A stretch of 64,000 bases of DNA from Dipteris shenzhenensis (lineage: Eukaryota > Polypodiophyta > Polypodiopsida > Gleicheniales), in NCBI GenBank assembly GCA_047967505.1, contig CM106538.1. One strand, 5' to 3'. Every line of letters starts with the position of its first letter. Within the stretch, counting starts at the first letter, position 1. The translations under genes and the position numbers were made by a program. Positions 1 to 11,500 of this stretch are shown here, one piece after another. The notes beneath the pieces were generated by a model, which searched no databases, was not told the origin of the DNA, and saw nothing but the letters and a program-made list of their open reading frames with translations.

Positions 1-187
1 TATGTACAATCTAAAGACACTACAAATTTAGAAATGAAAATTGTGGTCATATGGGTCAAGCTCAAAAAAGATGTAGCCTATGTTCAACAACACGTCTTCA
101 TTTCCTCAATTGGTTGCATTGCCACATCCTCATTTACATTGAAACTATGTATTTTTGTCAAAACTACTTCCATGGTAGCTCGCTCTT

Positions 188-930
188 TTGGATCATGCCT
201 GCATAGCAAGTTCCCGCAATGAACCAAGAGTTAGATTGCAATGTCTCCCTTTATCGAGTTTAGCTCCTACAACATCTATGAGAAGGTTGGCAATTTCTCT
301 AAATAGCCAACCAATAACAAAGCAATCTGACAATCTGGTGCCCATGCGCCCCTGGGATTTGGAATTCTAATCATTGTTCTGGCGCAAACCATGGAAATGC
401 CTTTGAAGGAGCATGAACCAGGTCTTGTGGATACCTACTTTTAGTCCAGTGGAGTCTTTCCCGATCAATAATCACTTCTTGCATGGACTTGTGATCCCTT
501 GTGAAATCCAACATGTAGTTGGTTGCTTGTAGGTCGGTGAGAGCATATCTGTATTTGTGGACTGCTCTCAAATAGCAGCAGCAATAGACAAAGCATGCTG
601 ATAGAACAACCTGCGGCTTGCAACTTGATGAGCGGGGAGTTCCAGGCAAAGCGAGGTCCTTCTCTTGGATTTGTGGACGTAACCCATCTCACACATGCTC
701 CACAATGCTGTGGGAGACACATTAGCATATCGTGCATAGTTCCTCCATTAAAAAATGGACTGACTACCCAAAGCTCTTGAGTGTGTGAGTACCCTAATCC
801 CTGCCAAACACCTCTATGGACCATTGTCATTGCTAGCTCATTCTTTAGTGCTACATGAGTGTGGGCATCATCTCTATTACTCCTCTTGCCAGCATACCAC
901 GATGTTGCTCTAAGACCTGGGACACCCACA
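188..930 (-). pseudogene. Decayed protein-kinase-like fragment (STE20/STRAD-like)
   Basis: Read on the minus strand, pieces in shifting frames follow the order of a protein-kinase domain. About 690-790 encodes ELWVVSPFFNGGTMHDML, like the hinge of STE20-family kinases and STRAD pseudokinases. About 510-570 encodes HKYRYALTDLQATNYMLD, which aligns with the catalytic-loop pattern H-x-D-L-K-A-x-N-I-L-L-D but lacks the HRD histidine and arginine and the lysine. About 371-395 encodes FPWFAPEQ, like the PW-x-(A/S)-PE segment, and about 290-320 encodes SDCFVIGWLFREIANL, like helix F (SDxYSxG). Frames change between pieces, there is a stop straight after APEQ, and no glycine loop or DFG is visible. 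I take it as a kinase or pseudokinase relic. The hinge and helix F are the strongest matches; the exact subfamily is a guess. Confidence 0.42.
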
Positions 931-1808
931 ACCTGTATCCAAAAACCTTTCCTTCTTCTCCCTTGCCCACCAGTTCATGCATGGTTAGCACTTGCAATGG
1001 AGAGTAGACTGTGTGAGAGCACATGTCGGCAAGTGTTGTACATAGTTGTATTTGTGCTCTCCCTCAACTTGGGCTGGATCAACATTTGCATCTGATCCAC
1101 TAGCCATCTTGGTCATATGGACTAGGGCACTGGCTGTTGCCTTTCCTATAGCCCCTTTCTCCTTTATGTTTTTTCTTCGAGTAAAACCCGCAATGCCTTC
1201 CATTTAGCTAACTAGAGTGCAAGCTTCTCCTCTCCATTATGACAAGCAAGGAGACATTGTTTGCCTTTCCATATATTTCCCACCATTGACCTATAGGGTG
1301 TGCCAATACTCGAGGGAAAATTTTCTCAACTATCAATTTAACGTTTGAACTTAACATTCGGCCACATCCTTGCTAGTTCATGTACAAAAGGTCAAATATA
1401 CGGATTTGCATTGGATCTCATAAATATTTTGACATCGCAATGGCCCAAATTTCTTCGTCACTCAATCCTACCAAGTTTTCAGCTCTCGTTCAACTGATGG
1501 ACAAGCATCCGAACCTCAGCCTTTAACTGGGCTGCTTTGTTCTCTTGTGTTGCCATCAAGGATAGGTGTGTAGTGATTTAATGCATGCAACAATCATTTT
1601 GTAAGCACTAAAACTACTTTAAAATAAACTACACATGAATTACATGACATGCAATGCTAATGTAAATTAAGCTACTCACAAATGACATGCAACACAATTG
1701 ATTGTCATGATGCAAAATAACTTTCATAGAAGTTTGATCCATTGAATAATAAAATACCAAATACGTTTTTCTTTTTAAATGTTAACATCCACAAAGTATA
1801 GTCACACC
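931..1808. other. No gene recognised
   Basis: The only ORFs here are short and overlap on both strands without recognisable domains. The kinase-like frame cannot be followed upstream past about 930. From 1560 on the sequence is AT-rich and non-coding in appearance. Confidence 0.5.
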
Positions 1809-2215
1809 AAATGCACGGTAATCAGTGATTAGAGGTGATTAGGCTTCATGATCTACTTCAATGGACAAGCTCAGGGAGTTTGATCCCCAAATACCCCAAG
1901 GCCAATGATTGCAGGCAACCTGCACATTCTGATCTACTTCAATGAAAATATCCAAGGAAGGAGTACAACACAAACTCAGGGAGTTTGATCCCCAAATACC
2001 CCGAGGCCAAAGTGTCCAAGCAATGTGCATAGTGGTATGTTCCAGCTGCCAAGTTATAAGTTCCAATTGCCATAGTTGTATGTTCCAGCTCCAAGTTTTG
2101 GTGAAGTGTCTCACGGAAGTTAAGCCTTGCCACTCCAGGCTTTGAGCCTCATACACGGGCTTCGAACCGCAAATGGCTTAAGGTGTGAGCGCGCTCCGGG
2201 AGTTTGAGCCCCAAA
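1809..2215 (+). repeat. Stray satellite edge plus short direct repeats
   Basis: Positions 1809-1855 closely match the start of the ~240-bp satellite monomer found at 15.9-17.0 kb (shared core GTAAT-AGTGATTAGAGGTG and GATTAGGCTTCATGAT). It is followed by a repeated block: GGGAGTTTGATCCCCAAATA occurs near 1876 and again near 1980, each with ATCTACTTCAATG upstream, and a third diverged copy (GGGAGTTTGAGCCCCAAAT) lies near 2199. Confidence 0.6.
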
Positions 2216-2269
2216 TCGCCTAAGCCTTGGAGACGCGAGGCTAACACAAGCGCTATTTGGGAGTCGGTT

Positions 2270-2860
2270 AGGAACACCTCCTAATGCCACGTTTGTCCCA
2301 AGTGCTCTTATATGGTTAACACGAGCACTATTTCTGCTAGCAAGGAGAGATGGAAAGAATAGCAATATGCCTTGGCACCCTACGGGCCCAAGAGACATTT
2401 TATTATAAGAGAGGGAGTGTGCTAAAAGGAAAAAGGTTGGTCCTCCCTTCAAAAGGTGACATGTATAAAAGACCAAAGTGTGGACTTTGGTCTTCATTGT
2501 TGTTTGCACAAAATTGAATACAAGCTCCCTCTTCTCTTCCAAGTGAGTGTTTTGGGTGTTCCCTTGTTTGCATTGTAGTGCCCTTGTGTTTGCCACTCCA
2601 TCCCCCTTCACTCTCCTCTTCCCTTCTCCTTCTCCCTTCCTTCTCCCCTCTCTTCTCCCCTCTTCCCCTTCCCTGTTTCTCGCGTGCAACAATCCGGAGG
2701 CCGCTTGAGTGACACTTGCGGATGGCTCATACCTTGCATTTCTCTCACAAGGAGTAGCTTGGAGTGGAGGCTCCATTGGCATCTCTTCAACATCCCCCAC
2801 GACACATGAGTCACTGCTGAGACCCACACATTTTTGGTGCCACTGCTGGTGGGGAATGAA
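2270..2860 (+). repeat. Probable LTR with promoter and decayed primer-binding site
   Basis: This stretch is built like a plant LTR. A TATAAAA box lies at 2464-2470. It is followed about 50 bases later by a CAAAATTGAATACAAGCTCC segment of the type found in R/U5 regions, then by a long pyrimidine-rich tract (2600-2680). At 2835-2854 TGGTGCCACTGCTGGTGGGG resembles the tRNA-Asp-complementary primer-binding site of Ty3/Athila-like elements (TGGCGCCGTTGCCGGGGA) with several transitions. No gag or pol follows downstream, and I did not find a second LTR, so this would be a solo or truncated element. The start is approximate. Confidence 0.4.
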
Positions 2861-3194
2861 GGTATGCTTTTGCATTGCACTTGTTTTCCTGCATTATCTA
2901 CCCATTGCACAATGCTTCAAGCTTAACTTGGAGCTTTGTTAGTGGAGTTGTAGGAGAGGAAAGGGTGAAGAAGTGAGAGTTTTGGATGGAAAAGTTAGGA
3001 AAGCTATCATTTTTTGTTGGAAAGTCATTTTGGTCATTTGAGGCTTGTTTTTTATGCTTTTTAGTTTTTTGAGTTGATAGGAACCTAGTTTGTGAGATCG
3101 CTAAGGAGTATGTGATGTCCAAACACATAAAAAAACAACAATATGATGATTCTTGAGGAATTTTGAAGTTGTTTTGTGTGCTAGAACCCACCCC

Positions 3195-3930
3195 TCAAGA
3201 TATCTTGCAAATCCCCAAAAACCAGTTAGCGACGTAGTGTTCCACTATCCCCACAAGTCAGCACCATAGAGTTATCCCATCGACTGGTGCATTAGCAGTA
3301 TCCCATCAATCAAACCATGTTGACCCGACACGTTAGCCATATCTCGTTGACCTAATCTCTAACCACAGACTCACTCGCCGCCTTGATTAAATGCATGTCA
3401 AAGTGCATTATCTTGCCAACCTGACAATCATTGACCCGTGGCCTTAGAACTATCCCATCGACCATTGTTATCTCGCTAATCTGCCATCGGTGCGGTAAGC
3501 CCACCTCAATGCCCATGGTCATATTCGTATTCCACCAATAATCGTGTCAGGCCTATCATGCCTCTATTGCTATATTAATTATGCCAATCATCACATTACG
3601 GCTACTCCACCCGCCCGTTGTGATTTTCTATTCCCATGCCCGTTGCCATAAATACCTCGTCGACTGGTGCATTGATCAAAATCCCACCGACCTCTTTACC
3701 CCACCACCCATTGTCTTAACCTTATCCCTATGCCCGTAGGGATACTACTTGCATCTTATCCTGCCTAACACATGGCAATATTTATTTCGCCAATCGTCAT
3801 GATACACCTACTCTACCGCCCATTGCTATAATTATCCCGCTGACCGCTGCTCTACTAGTATCCTACCGTCCAATGTGACCCCCTATCCCTATGACCATCA
3901 CCATAGAGCTATCCCTATGACCGTTGGAAT
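3195..3930. repeat. Degenerate short-period repeat region
   Basis: About 730 bases are made of loosely repeated words such as ATCCCATCGACC, CGTTGACC, CTCGCTAATCTGCC and CCCATTG, spaced irregularly at about 25-45 bases (for example near 3275, 3340, 3455, 3655, 3830 and 3905). There is no coding potential. It looks like an old, strongly diverged tandem array or a low-complexity transposon interior. Confidence 0.45.
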
Positions 3931-3994
3931 ACCTCTTGGGTAGCCAAGAGTTAAAAAAAAACCAAGAACCTCAGTTCAGCCTAAATGTGCATAG

Positions 3995-5564
3995 CTAGAG
4001 GTCTCCCACATGCACTTGAGGTCTGGGAGAGTTTTGCCCAAGGATCCCATGCCAAAAGATAGTGCTAGCTATGCTCAACCCACCCTTTGCCCTAGCTAGA
4101 GATTCAAAAGCTAGCCCCCACTCGTTTATAAGACCCTGACAAGAAGATCTATCTAGCTCCGACGAGACAGAGAGCTTGGACAAAGTAATGCAAGACCCCT
4201 CAGGTCCAAGGGTTTCCAAAGCCCCATTCACTAGTGTTGCCTCTCCCAACTCTCCTACACCTTTGGTTGCATCCAGGTTGAGAGGTACCTTCTCCAACAT
4301 GTTCAGACATTTAGGCCAAATAGAGTCGACTGACATGGAGAACTCCTTTGCCAACATGTCGACAGGAAGGGAAGGTCAGTAACATCCAGCTCCCAAACCA
4401 CAGACCGGGATGAAAACCACCTTTGCAGACCCAGGTTCCTCTGCCTATGCAAGACCTCCCCAATGGGAACACATGAAGGATGAAGATCCATAAATGAGGG
4501 AATTCCCAGGGCAAGATCCTAGCTGAGGGGGTGCAAGGAACCTCCAAGGAGGGCCACCTTATGAACCCCCAACATTCTAGGTGCCACCAACCTTTGTCAA
4601 CTATGGGGCACCGCCGTTCCCACCTTATCACCCATTGCATAGAACTAATGTTCCCATGCCCAGACTTCCACTCTAGTTTGGAAATCTCTCATAACAAGGG
4701 ATTGCTTTTCAAAACTTTTGAAAGAAATTGCAAGCCTATCATAATCTTGTTTTGCAGGGTCTTGTAGCTTAACCTTTGAACTTGCAAAAGTGGTTCTAAA
4801 TAACAACCCCCACTATGGCTACTACAACTTGCTCCACCATGGCTATTCTTTGTATCCTTCCTAGCCTGGAGAGTTTCCTCATTGTATTCTCCATGGTGGC
4901 TAACTCTCTGCCCTATCTTCCTGGCCTTGAATCTCTCTTGTAGCTTTTGCATCACTGCTCTAGTTTTTGAATTCTCCCTTTTTAGTTCCCCCATCATCTA
5001 GTCTATTTCAATGTTTAATCCATTCTGAATGTTGTAGAGCCATTTCTAAAGAGCCTCCTTTTTGACTCTCTGATCTTCAAGATCCTTTTGCATCATTGCT
5101 AGCTCCTTGTCTGTGATGTCCCCATCAGTTCTAACTTCTTCAAGCCTATCTTGGAGCTCCTTGATGTGCTTCTTTGCTTCTTCTCTTCCATGCCTTTCCA
5201 TGTCAACCATTTTTCTAGCGGCCTCAGCTTGCTCTCATGCTTGCAAGGCCCTCACTTATTCCTCCTCTACCTTGGCTTCTGCACCCTCCCTAAGAATTTT
5301 CTCAAGTTGCTATTCCTTTGCTGCATCGGTGGCTTTCTTTTGTAGAAAAGTCGCCTTTGGAGACATCTTCTTATCATATTGCTCAAAAATCCCTTTGAGG
5401 GTAGATTTCATCAGGTGCATTGCAACTCTATCAGACTGAGATGACAATTTGGACTTGCCATTCATGCATTTTTTCAAGTCGGTTATCATGCTCTTGAAGA
5501 TCGCTCTTGAGAAAGAGACATCACATCCTTTGAGTTGCTCTACTACCACCCCTCGATGCAACAT
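3995..5564 (-). pseudogene. Coiled-coil gag-like or transposon ORF, copy A (decayed)
   Basis: The minus strand encodes a diverged copy of the protein described at 14500-15847. The best segment (5564 to 5310) contains VVEQLKGCDVSFSRAIFKS and GIFEQYDKKMSPKATFLQKK, nearly identical to copy B. Downstream pieces (4997 to 4689) contain MMGELKRENSKTRAVMQK, a charged coiled-coil-like stretch also found in copy B. Several stops and frame changes break it, and the N-terminal half is missing because homology gives way to the non-coding duplicated block at about 5600. The stretch 3995-4640 has open frames without recognised domains. It is not a functional gene. The function of the family is unknown; repetition and decay argue for a mobile-element protein. 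Confidence 0.6.
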
Positions 5565-5599
5565 GATCTCAATATTATTTGCAATGGCTATTGGTAAGT

Positions 5600-6830
5600 G
5601 GTTATGGTTGCTAGATATAATCTTTTGGCCTCTAAGGCTCTAAAAAATTGCTGAGTTTTAATAAATGTAAGATCTTCTATTCCATTTTTGCTCAGTATAA
5701 GTTGTTAATTTTTATATAACCTACTATTGGATGTAGATGTAATCTCTTGTACTCAATTTTTACTTGATGAATTGTAGTTGATTATTTGGATGGCACCAAT
5801 AGGCCTCCAGTCACCGTGGTAGCTTGGAATAATTTTGCCCTCATTTTGGATTTATTGCAAAACAAGGATTGAAATAACTGTAAAGTAGGACTATAATTTC
5901 CTTGGTTTAGGATCAAAATAGTGTTAAAATAGCTCCAACAACCCACTGTGGTGGTTGCATGGAGATACATCTAGAAAAATACAATTAAACTTTTAGAAAA
6001 TGCAATTAACAATGTGGCCCTTGAGGGGTTCCCTCTAGGGGCAAGGGCCATATCAACATGCATTATACAATATCCAAGATGCCACAAGAATAGAAATGGC
6101 ATGTTGATATGGCCCTTTCTCCTTAAGGGGACCCCCCAAGGGCCATATCGTCAATTGCATTTTCCTTGGTTGAAAAGGAAATACACTTTCCTTGGTGCGC
6201 TAATATATAACTCCAAGAACCAGTGCGGTGGTTGTCATAGATCTTCATTTGTTTGCCAGCGCGATGGTCATCTTAGATCTCCTTCTATAATAATTAAGAA
6301 AAATAGGTAATGGAGCCATAACTCCAAGAACAAGCGTGGTGGTTGCTCCAAGCCAACTTTGAATTTTCTTGATCTTCACAGGCACGCTGCCCGATGATAG
6401 GTGGCAAAGCTGCTACAAAGGGATGGGCAATGACAGGTGGTCAGTGCACTGCAGTGATGTTCATAATGATAGATTGGGTCTCATTATTAAGCCAAGAACC
6501 AGGCGATGGTCTCTCCAAGCCAACCTTGAATTTTCATGATCTGCATGGGCGTGTTGTCCAGTGACAAGTGGCAAAGCTACGGCAAAAGCCTGCATGATGA
6601 CAAGTGGTCAGGTGAGGGATTGCATGGTGCAAAGCAGTGTAGAGATGCACGATGTTGTGCAAAACTGCCATTTGTTGAGCTCTGTGTTGTTCAAACTACA
6701 TAGGTTGCATCTCATTATTATGCCAATGCAACATCATGATGTCTGGCAAACTTGGTCTTCAAGTTGTAGTAAACATTCCAAACTTGAACATGAGAGAAAT
6801 AAATTATGGAACAAGGATTTGGAGAAAGAT
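5600..6830 (+). repeat. Duplicated non-coding block, copy A
   Basis: This block matches 17875-19150 in the same orientation. Shared landmarks are the CTTTTGGCCTYTAAGGCTCT segment (5623 and 17905), ATTGGATGTAGATGTA (5728 and 18007), GTTGATTATTTGGATGG (5777 and 18066), a CCTCCAGTC segment, and the hairpin described separately. Its last part (6320-6720) contains internal repeats of about 160 bases, each starting CCAAGAAC and continuing GCCAACCTTGAATTTTC then GGTGGCAAAGCT. The ORFs inside (6014-6310 and 6561-6836) have no recognised domain and are probably chance. Confidence 0.7.
6001..6159. repeat. Nested palindromic hairpin, copy A
   Basis: Arms 6001-6061 and 6099-6159 are reverse complements over 61 bases with several mismatches, separated by 37 bases. 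Both arms carry an inner inverted repeat (GGCCCTTG ... CAAGGGCC) around a near-palindromic AGGGG-CCCT core, so each arm can fold on itself as well as pair with the other arm. A second copy with the same arm length lies at 18285-18442. A foldback or MITE-like element, or a small-RNA precursor, are possible explanations. Confidence 0.8.
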
Positions 6831-6839
6831 AGTTAAAGC

Positions 6840-7925
6840 ATTACAAGTGCTGTGTTGCATGTGAAGCATGCATCTTGAAGACTATAGGATATAGGAATTT
6901 ATTTAAAAACATCAAAATTTTGTTCTATATATACATACCACTAAGTAATCATTCAAAAGTACACTATCTGAGCTTCTCCTCAATCCAAGGACACACCTAA
7001 ATGAGAATATTAGGCATGGGTTAATGGGCCTCCAATGTTGTGCTAAAGTGATGGATACTCATTTGAGGGCACGCTCCATAACTTTTTTTTGATTTGTTAA
7101 AAACAAAAATAGATTGAAAATTTGAAATCTAAACTAGTGGAACTACTGCATGGTGGTCTTAAAACATTGATCGTTGTTGGTATTGGTATCTAGATTCACT
7201 CTAAAATGGAAAAAGTTGAAAAAGTGCAATTTGTGCATGTGCAAAGATATTTTAATAAATCCAATACTATTTACAATTTTGAATTGTTTCTTTTTCCATG
7301 CACTTGCTTGATATATGGATCATAAGCATGCCAAAGGTAATTTCATTTCATAATACATAGCATCAAACCTGATAGTATGCCCTTTGGCCTATTTGTGTTT
7401 TAAAACATTTTAGGCCACATTGCACTTGTTTGGGATATCCAATTCTGCTGACATGTATCGTTGAAGAGGGGAAAACCAGTGGCTGGAAATTTTGCTACTC
7501 CCACGAATTTTGAATTTTCACACCTCCTGCCCATCAAATCTTGGAAGATTAAGTACCTGCAACCTGCCCCTGCCCTGCAAACACTTGCAACTGATGCACA
7601 CCTTGATGTGACCTTGCGTAGACTTTGGTTTGCCATTGTCTTCTTTCGGGTAAGTTGCCTTCTATTCTTTGCTTGCCTCACCATCTAGCTTCTCTGGTTC
7701 TATTTTGTACTAATTGTGGCCATGGCATCAATGGCAACATGTAGCTCACCATGGCTTGCAAGAGAAGTAGATAGAGGCTGCGAGACAAGATATCTGAAAA
7801 TCCAGGTCAAGGCACAAGGAATAGATTGCGGGTGAAGGAAAGCGTTGGCATGGTATCAAAATAGCAACAACAGAAGATATTTTTGCAACATCAACGAAGG
7901 GAGAAACAATGAGAAGAAAGAAGTG
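6840..7925. other. No gene recognised
   Basis: This is AT-rich sequence. Two overlapping ORFs at 7400-7690 lie on opposite strands and match no family I know. There is no splice-supported exon and no repeat of note. Confidence 0.45.
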
Positions 7926-8490
7926 TCTTGAACCAGCGTGGTTGAGCAGACATTAATTATTGGCCAACCCGGTGGTTGAAATTATTGTGTTCCTTAGTAC
8001 TTGAACTCGTTAAATTTAATTTCCTACTATTTGGGTCATATACCATTATTTCTAGACCAGGATGGCTTGGACTTAATGTGATTGTCCTAAAGCAGCCCGA
8101 TGCTGGTTCAAGACAAATGATTTAAGATAAACATCAAGCAATTATGACATAAATTGGGACTGAAATTGTGAAATTCAGAAATGAAAAGCAATATATTCTT
8201 ATTTTCTAATTATGAAATTCAGAAATGAAAAGCAATATGCTTGTTATTGTCTAATATGTGAAGTTGAGACTGTTAGGCTAAACCAACCCGATGCTTAAAA
8301 TTGTGGTAGTGTCCTAAACCATCTTGGTGGTTTAAATTGTGACTGTCCTAAATGTGTCCTAAATCAGCCTGATGATTGACTGTCCTAAATGTGTCCTAAA
8401 CCAGCCTGGTGATTGAAATTATGGCTAGTCCTAAACCAGCCTGGTAGTTGAAATTGTGACTATCCTAAACTAGCGTGGTGGTTGAAAATG
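7926..8490 (+). repeat. Left motif cluster flanking the WSDG-family element
   Basis: Degenerate copies of a unit of about 35-40 bases, roughly TCCTAAACCAGCCTGGTGGTT followed by GAAATTGTGAC, recur near 7930, 7965, 8085, 8280, 8315, 8365, 8400, 8440 and 8470; from 8265 they are almost contiguous. Similar motifs in the opposite orientation lie at 12240-12720, on the far side of the transposase relic. This matches the subterminal repeats of some DNA transposons. That they belong to one element is inference. Confidence 0.6.
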
Positions 8491-8559
8491 GCTTTGCTTC
8501 ATTATATATTTTAATTAGACTATGTTTTGTCTTGTTTTAGTAGTGCAAAAAGAAGGCTC

Positions 8560-11500
8560 ACTATTCTATTGTTCCCCCATGTTGAGTTAGCAGCAGCAGA
8601 CAGAGTTGTATCTTAAGTTTATGGATCAAAATCTAGGCATTTCAATTGGGTAGAGGAGCTTTGAGCATTCTAAGCCCTAGTACATCAGGAAACTCAAAGA
8701 CAGGAATGTTTGTTGTTGCAAAACATACATCGACTTTGACTTGACTCATTGGCAAGCTATGAATGACTTGACATTTAGTCGTGTTGGAGCATTGCTCCAT
8801 GGTAATCAATGCCCATGCCTCCCCAATGAATGCATCATCTATAGGCCACCTGGATCCTCATCATGTGCTGCAAGTGAGAGCAAGTTTTGTAGCCTAAGGT
8901 CTTTGTGGGAGCCAATGGTTTGTCCAAAGGGAGACCATGAGTGGCACCACATTGAATGTATTTGTGGTACATGAAGCATTGCAGTTTAAAGCTAAAGAAG
9001 AAGACATTTCATGTCTATCCAAATGAAATGAGGGAAGACAACCATGTTGCTCTAAAATGGAGGTGATTTGAAAATGTTAATGTTGAAGGATCTGAGAAAA
9101 AGAGATGGCTATTGTCATATAGGAGCACATAGCCAAGGGATCTTATAGGTCATGTGGTTCAATCCATCCCAAAATATGTGCTTCACAATTTCACGGCTAG
9201 CCTAGCAGGATAAGTAGTTCAGGACATGCCTTACCAATTTTCCCCATGACACTATTTTCTTTGTTATAGATTTTGTAGAAAATTATTCATTTGAAGAACA
9301 AGATGAGATACAAAGTGCTCACCGGTACAACAAGCATATAACAATTCTGGTATATCATGTACATTCATTTGCTTGATTCTTCTACGCTTGATGCCAATCT
9401 ACTTGTCGACTCACAAGAGTCGAGGTCACTACAATGCACATACCATTTCTACATTCAGATGATAGGGAACATGACACCTTATTTGTGCAGCAGCATGGTT
9501 TTCTACTGCATTGGGAATGGTTGAAAAACGAAAATCCCCATGCAAAAAATATAAAACAACATTGGATGTGGTCAGATGGTGTTGCCTCTCAATTTAAATT
9601 AGCATGTGGATTCTATTTTGTCTCAAGGTTCAAATCCCTGACCAATCTAGACATGATGTGGAATTTTGTTGGGTCTACCATGGCAAGGGTGAACATGATG
9701 GATGCAGTATTGTTATTAAGCAAGCTTTGTTTAAACACCAATTAACATGCCCTTAAGAAAAATTCAATGATGCCCATGATGTTGTAATATGGCTTACAAC
9801 CAACCTCTCCACAGGTATGCATTCAACATACAGTAAACAAAGCCTTAAGAATAGTCTAGTATGCAGAGTGTTCCATGAAGTGAAGTGGATGAAGTGCAAA
9901 GGAGAAGCTGACACAATTGTGAGAAAATCAAAGGAGTGCGTGGTCTGTACAACATATGGGGCTTTTCAAACAACCAAATAAATAAAACAAGAAATCTTTC
10001 TTGTTTGTAGTGTGTGCATCATAGGGGATATCCAAGGGAGCTTATAGGTTAGATGGTTCAATCCATCCCAAAATATGTGCTTCACGATCTCACGGTCACA
10101 GGATAAGTAGTTCAGGATTGCATTACCAATTTTCCCCATGACATTATTGTCTCTATCATAGATTTTGTTGAAAATTATTCATTTCAAGAACAAGATGAGA
10201 TACAAAGTGCTCACTCGTACAAAAAGCAGAAAAGGAAAATCCCCATGCACAAAACATAAAACAATATTGAATGTGGTCAGATGGTGCTGACTCTCAATTT
10301 AAGTCAGCCTGTGGATTCTACTTTGTCTCAAGGTTCAAATCCTTGGCCAATCTAGACATGATGTGGAATTTTTTTGGGTCTACCATGGCAAGGGTAAACA
10401 TGATGGATGCGGTGTTGTTATTAAGCAAGCTCTATTTAAGCACCAATTAATATGCCCTCAAGAAAAACTTAATGATGCCCATGATGCTATAACATGGCTT
10501 ATAGCCAACCTCTCCACAGGCGTGCATGCAACATATAATAACAAATCCTTAACAATAGTGCAGTACACAAAGTGTTCCATGAAGTGAAAGTAGATGAAGT
10601 GCAAAGGAGAAGTCGGCACGATTGCGAGAAAATTAAAGGAGTGCATGGTCTGCACAACATATGGGGCTTTTCAAACAACCAACTAATTAAAACAAGAAAA
10701 CTTTCTTGTTTGTAGTGTGTGCATCATAGGGGATAGCCAAGGGAGCTTATAGGTCACATGGTTCAATCCATCCCAAATATGTGCTTTACAATTTCACGGT
10801 CAGCTATTGGCAGGATAAACAGTTCAAGACATGCCATACCAATTTTCCCCATGACACTATTGTCTCTGTCATAGATGTTGCTAAAAATTATTCATTTCAA
10901 GAACAAGATGAGATAGAAAGTGCTCACTGGTACAAAAAGCAAATAATAATTCTTGCATATCACATACAGTCATTTGCTTGATTCTTCTATGCCTGATCCA
11001 ATCTACTTATTACTGACTCACAGGAGTCCAGGTCAGTGCAAATGCACATATTGTTTCTACATTCAGATGATAGGGATCATGACACCTTATTTGTGCAGCA
11101 TGGTTTTCTACTGCATTGGGAATGGTTGAAAAAGGAAAATCCCCATGCAAAAAATATAAAACAATATTGGGTGTGGTCAGATGGTGCTACCTCTCAATTT
11201 AAATCAGCCCGTAGATTTTACTTTGTCTCAAGGTTCAAATCCGTGACCGCCGGTCTAGACATGATGTGGAGTTTCTTTGGGTCTACCATGGCAAGGGTGA
11301 ACATGATGGATGCGGTGTTTTTATTAAGCAAGCTCTATTTAAACACCAATTAACATGCCCTCAAGAAAAATTCAATGATGCCCATGATGCTGTAACATGG
11401 CTTACAACCAACCTCTCCACAAGCATGCATTCAACATATAGTAAACAACGCCTTAAGAATAGTGTAGTACGCAGAGTGTTCCATGAAGTGAAAGTGGATA

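Noticed and set aside
2120-2875. 251-codon minus-strand ORF
   Set aside because: It runs across the probable LTR and a pyrimidine tract (Arg/Glu/Gly low complexity) and resembles no protein.
8265-8490. CRISPR-like array
   Set aside because: Repeats are contiguous and diverged without unique spacers, and the genome is eukaryotic.
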